Shown: positions 60,851-64,000 of the stretch, in pieces
How positions within the stretch are numbered: position 1 is the first letter of the stretch
How the letters are laid out: each line of letters begins with the position of its first letter
Source of the DNA: Phycisphaerae bacterium
GTDB lineage: Bacteria; Planctomycetota; Phycisphaerae; Sedimentisphaerales; Anaerobacaceae
Length of the DNA: 64,000 nucleotides
Direction of reading: 5' to 3'
Assembly (NCBI GenBank): GCA_030601845.1
Contig: JAUWAY010000009.1
Location: forward strand, 1-64,000
Position numbers and translations under genes: made by a program
The notes under the pieces: model-generated
What the model was told of the DNA's origin: nothing
What the model saw: only the letters and a program-made list of their open reading frames with translations
The model's database searches: none

Positions 60851-60886
60851 GGGTTCCCAAAGCCCATACGTCGGCTTTGGGGTCCC
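60851..60886 (-). terminator. Terminator-like hairpin after broken YbjQ gene
   Basis: GGGTTCCC-AAAGCC loops through catacgtc to GGCTTT-GGGGTCCC, downstream of the minus-strand YbjQ remnant. Same outer stem type as 57289 and 61324. The 60563-60920 gap holds no gene apart from this. Confidence 0.7.
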
Positions 60887-60920
60887 TAAGAAAAACCTGT
60901 CAAGGAACATCGCTACGAAA

Positions 60921-61339
60921 TTATAAACACCATGGATGACAATCGCTGTCGCAAAATACCGAAATGCAACGCTCATATCTGCCCCCCTTACTATCCGCCA
61001 ACTGCTTCTTCCAAACACGTATCATCCCTGATTGTTTCAAAATCTCTTCAGCGACCGGAGCAACAACAACTATGTAGTAGCAAACCATACCACCCTTCTC
61101 TACCAGCCATAAAAGCCCCGAACACCGCAAAAGGTCCCCCCAGCATCGCCGCCGAGTTCCTGTGCTTGCTCAAGCATCCGAACTATCGCTTCACGCCTTG
61201 CCCTGCCCATCAGTGTCCGGTAGGTTTTCATCTCACCGCCGAAAAGATTGCGCAGCCCGGCGGCAAAAACCTTGAAGTAATCGGTAGCAATAACAACAGA
61301 GCCCATCACCAAAAAACCTTCCTGGGGTTCCCCAAACAC
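60921..61339 (-). pseudogene. Frameshifted YbjQ-family (heavy-metal-binding domain) gene
   Basis: Two overlapping frames together resemble one YbjQ/UPF0145 protein. The first (61339-61100) has GSVVIATDYFKVFAAGL, MGRARREAIVRMLEQAQELG and ends prematurely at GVRGFYGW. The second (61130-60921) continues with EKGGMVCYYIVVVAPVAEE, matching the usual VCYGTAVVV end. A frame change near 61110-61125 joins them. The usual N-terminal strand is also missing. It is either a decayed gene or a sequencing error. Confidence 0.6.
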
Positions 61340-61361
61340 GAAATAATGCGTTCGGGGCCCC
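61324..61361 (-). terminator. Intrinsic terminator after 681-residue hypothetical gene
   Basis: GGGGTTCCCC-AAAC loops through about 12 bases to GTTC-GGGGCCCC. On the minus strand it is followed by a T6 run. It stands six bases after the stop codon at 61367. Confidence 0.75.
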
Positions 61362-61366
61362 TCTGA

Positions 61367-63412
61367 CTACCAGTCCTCCTCATAGTCCTCATCTTCATAT
61401 TCTTCATCATCTTCATCCGCCCATTCCTCCCACTCTGAAGCAAACTCAAACTCCGCAGATTCAGCCAGACTGCTGCCCCAACCTCGCCAGGGCTCCATCG
61501 GCTCCTTTGCAGCTCTGTTGATTTCAGCAAACGTAACGAGTGATTCTTTGGCCCAATATGTCGATCGAATAGGCATATGCTCAATACTGGTCCCATCAAA
61601 ACTGTAAAGCATACTAAAATAACGTCTGGGACGCAGGTATTTGGTCCCCAACCAATCATTTACAGGTATAAAATCCACCAAAACCGCTCCGGTACTATAA
61701 TCGACTGTTTCGGGTATCATAATCTCCACACTCTCGTCCCACCCTTCTTCCCCCCTTTTCTCCAGCATCTCGGTCTCGACAACTTTACCTATAACTTCTC
61801 CTGGCTCGACCGTAAATGCCTCACTGTACCAATGACCCAATACATACTTGCAGACCTGCACCTTCGTCTTCTTGGCGGCTTCTTGTATATCAATCGGGAA
61901 AAAGTAAAACTTGCCCGGTATCTCTACAGTCTCCGTTACCTCGGAAAACTTGCTCCACAAAATAACCTTGTCCTTCTGCGATTCGTATTGCTCGGTGACC
62001 TGACCGGTCCCGGCTACCGGATTAAAAACGCCTAACCGAACTCTGTATCGGTAGCTCTTCTCCGGCTGGCAAGTATCATCGTGCGCCCAGCATACCAGTG
62101 GCTCGCGCATCTTGGCAAAGTTAGTCTCCGGCGTAATCAAAAGCCCCCTGAATCTACTATAAACCTCACCTATAGACCTTGGCTTTGAACCCTCTCTACT
62201 GCCTATACGCCTTCTATCGCTCCCATACTCCCCATACTCCTCCTCTTCTCCTGTTCTTGCCGCACGCGCCCTGGCACTACGGCTCCTTCGGGTGCCTCTA
62301 CCTGAAAATATGCCTTCGGAAAACTCACCTGTCTCGCCGTATTCCTCTTCCCCTCCTCCAAAAAACCCTGTTGACATTCTTCGCCGCTCTGCCAGTACCT
62401 CTTTAACCCCACGGCCACGCTCTTCCCTCTCTGCCTCTCTTTCCTGACGCTTCTTCTGTGCTTCTACATCTCGCCGCAGCGTCACAAACGTCTTATGCAA
62501 TGAAGGAGGAAGCCACTCTTCTTTTGCAGATGCAATTTGATAAGCTGTCGGCTGCGATATGGCTCTTCTCATGCTACTTTCATCAAATTGAAGTAAACGC
62601 ACTTTTATCCCGCCCGGCGGCAGATCTTCAACCTCTTCTATAACTTCAAGCGTTCGCCAGCGTGTGTCAATCTTGCTTCGGGGCACGATTTGCCAATCAC
62701 TCCAGCTGCCATCGGCACCCAAATCCTGCCTTTGCAACTGCAAGGCCGCAAAAACCGGCTTCGCAAGGCACGGGTCACGCCATTCCTCGTTAACGTCCAC
62801 ACCGGCAAAACTTTCGTAAAACCTCTCATATAATCCCTTAACATCAAACTTCACTTCCACAGTTACAAGATCAAGATCATTCGCCTCACTCGTCTCTGCG
62901 GAATAAACATTCTCCAGGCTAATCTCTTCGATAGGCACATAAGCCACCGCTCTGATATGCTCGACTGCCACCTCGTTGACTTCACCAATCACTGGAAGAG
63001 CATATCTTCTGTCATCCCTTACGTCCCTCCACATATAAGGAGGCAGCGGCGGAACGACATCAACGTCAATATCTCTTAGGGCCGAGTTGAACAAACCGAC
63101 AAACCCACCACTTAACTCACCCCGTATGTCAACCCTTACCGGGTCATTGGGGCCTATGGGACCATTAAATTTCGGCTTATATACCCGCTTGTTCTCCAGG
63201 CCCCCCTCCTTGAGCTTGTACTCTAAATCCTTAGCCTGCTTGCTTATGTAATTATCAATATCGCCGGGGCTATGCTTCTTACCTTCGTATAGAACCTTGT
63301 TGGGACCTATGAAAACACGAAAAACCAAAAGAAAGATGCACACAAGCCCAACAATGGCCAATACTATCTTTTCAATATGTTCTTCAAAAAAATTGTTGTT
63401 TTTCTTGCTCAT
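61367..63412 (-). CDS. Membrane-anchored hypothetical protein with acidic tail
   Basis: A 681-residue protein with one N-terminal membrane helix (about residues 15-33), then a long mainly beta domain. A low-complexity Arg/Glu/Gly stretch (about 340-420, RRSRSARARAARTGEEEEYG) and a further beta domain follow, ending in an Asp/Glu-rich tail. The periplasmic or cytoplasmic side is not certain. It stands next to a partial gene of similar style at the window end, possibly part of a larger pilus or secretion-like operon. I recognise no named family. Confidence 0.75.
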   Translation of the reverse strand: MSKKNNNFFEEHIEKIVLAIVGLVCIFLLVFRVFIGPNKVLYEGKKHSPGDIDNYISKQAKDLEYKLKEGGLENKRVYKPKFNGPIGPNDPVRVDIRGELSGGFVGLFNSALRDIDVDVVPPLPPYMWRDVRDDRRYALPVIGEVNEVAVEHIRAVAYVPIEEISLENVYSAETSEANDLDLVTVEVKFDVKGLYERFYESFAGVDVNEEWRDPCLAKPVFAALQLQRQDLGADGSWSDWQIVPRSKIDTRWRTLEVIEEVEDLPPGGIKVRLLQFDESSMRRAISQPTAYQIASAKEEWLPPSLHKTFVTLRRDVEAQKKRQEREAEREERGRGVKEVLAERRRMSTGFFGGGEEEYGETGEFSEGIFSGRGTRRSRSARARAARTGEEEEYGEYGSDRRRIGSREGSKPRSIGEVYSRFRGLLITPETNFAKMREPLVCWAHDDTCQPEKSYRYRVRLGVFNPVAGTGQVTEQYESQKDKVILWSKFSEVTETVEIPGKFYFFPIDIQEAAKKTKVQVCKYVLGHWYSEAFTVEPGEVIGKVVETEMLEKRGEEGWDESVEIMIPETVDYSTGAVLVDFIPVNDWLGTKYLRPRRYFSMLYSFDGTSIEHMPIRSTYWAKESLVTFAEINRAAKEPMEPWRGWGSSLAESAEFEFASEWEEWADEDDEEYEDEDYEEDW

Positions 63413-63567
63413 CTTAAATCCCCTTGGAAAGTTCCTTCTCTTAAATCATCATTACCTCGTTGCCCCATTAGAAATTTTCCTCTTTTAATCCATTGCCTCC
63501 TTATAGAATTTCTAACGGGCAAATTTGACCCATTCAAATATATTAGCATTTAGTATTTGGCGACACC

Positions 63568-64000
63568 TCAAAATAGCCCACCTCCCAGCCCTATCGGCGG
63601 TCCTTTGACCGACTCCGGTTTAATCTCATCATAACCTTCCTTGTTGAAGATATATTCGCAAATCAAATCCAATTCTACAACAGCATCTTCGCCATAACGG
63701 TACAGACTGCGAATTTCATCTCCCTGGCTAACCGGCCAAATATTAGTTTCTAAAATCGTTATCTGGTTATGTTCGAAGGGTTGTGGCAAGGTATCTTCAC
63801 TTTTCCATCCCTTGAACTTATGCTGCTTGGCGCTGCAAAGTTCCCGCATAAACGGCAAAATTGCCTTCGTACTAACTACTACACCAACGTTAAAATGCAC
63901 CACATCAATATCATCATCAGATACCCGTGCCGTGCAGGATATTGTAAGTGTCTGCCCCGTAGGGTCCTGCCCCTGGTCGCTCGAAAAAACATAACTGGGC
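63568..64000 (-). CDS. Partial hypothetical protein, cut by window end
   Basis: The reading frame continues beyond the track start (63903) to the window edge. The sense reads PSYVFSSDQGQDPTGQ, then TLTISCTARVSDDDIDVVHF. So this is the C-terminal part of a longer gene. The visible part is alpha/beta, with FNVGVVVSTKAILPFMREL then ILETNIWPV and AVVELDLICEYIF. Such strand-helix-strand segments occur in PilO/GspM-type pilus and secretion proteins. That assignment is tentative. It precedes the 681-residue gene by 155 bases on the same strand. Confidence 0.65.
   Translation of the reverse strand, partial: PSYVFSSDQGQDPTGQTLTISCTARVSDDDIDVVHFNVGVVVSTKAILPFMRELCSAKQHKFKGWKSEDTLPQPFEHNQITILETNIWPVSQGDEIRSLYRYGEDAVVELDLICEYIFNKEGYDEIKPESVKGPPIGLGGGLF

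Overview
The window looks like a chromosomal piece of an anaerobic planctomycete, most likely of the Phycisphaerae type. This is inferred from gene content, not a phylogeny. The clues are a PEP-CTERM protein, a dockerin-like exported protein ending in GDFDRSGKVDLADF, a PMP-type beta-helix exported protein, an Rnf complex, a large membrane-bound [NiFe]-hydrogenase, a B12-dependent ribonucleotide reductase and a Rex regulator. No photosynthesis, flagellar or phage genes are visible.

Layout. 0.3-2.6 kb: a three-gene overlapping operon of unknown function ending in a PIN-like protein. 3.2-6.5 kb: an atypical Gfo/Idh-like protein, a membrane zinc-ribbon protein, an M48 lipoprotein peptidase and a small membrane protein. 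6.7-12.5 kb: rnfCDGEAB, interrupted by a four-helix-bundle minigene. 12.9-18.1 kb: a PEP-CTERM protein, hicBA, apbE (which flavinylates Rnf), a radical SAM protein and a dockerin-like protein. 18.1-25.2 kb: LOG, nth, a DsbD-like protein, ftsH, an LptE-like lipoprotein and a BamD-like protein, all on the minus strand. 25.5-39.9 kb: rex followed by a group 4 [NiFe]-hydrogenase/Mrp supercluster with sulfhydrogenase-type input subunits, ending with a HycI-type maturation protease. 40-50.8 kb: nrdJ, uvrC, a toxin-antitoxin cassette, a beta-helix protein, ribD, a flavoprotein and ligA. 51-64 kb: a cold shock protein, a nitronate monooxygenase-like enzyme, an RRM protein, a GIY-YIG gene next to tRNA-Asn, a kinase/phosphatase pair, a GGDEF protein, a large membrane protein, ahcY, a broken YbjQ gene and two planctomycete-style hypothetical genes, the last cut by the window edge.

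Physiology. Rnf couples ferredoxin:NAD+ electron transfer to ion pumping. The hydrogenase/Mrp complex couples ferredoxin or NAD(P)H oxidation to H2 release and cation transport. Rex, which senses NADH/NAD+, is encoded just upstream of the hydrogenase genes. ApbE supplies covalent FMN to RnfG and RnfD. This fits a fermentative, redox-balancing energy metabolism.

The most unusual signal is a set of short word-like repeats: CTAAAGTG words, GACAGAAGACAGA words, CGAAATTCGAAAT words, CACGAAGGCAC words, GGATTCCTGC...GCAGGAAT palindromes and others. They fill the intergenic gaps in shuffled order. They also appear in frame inside or at the ends of genes: RnfD, RnfG, DsbD, LigA, the radical SAM protein, a ferredoxin, the GGDEF protein, and the signal peptide of the LptE-like lipoprotein. 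A second theme is one- or two-gene cassettes placed with little damage into operons or gene ends. Examples are a four-helix-bundle gene in rnf, a GIY-YIG gene in mrp with ATGA junctions on both sides, a toxin-antitoxin pair that duplicates the uvrC 3' end, and a GIY-YIG gene flanked by a copy of the tRNA-Asn 3' end.
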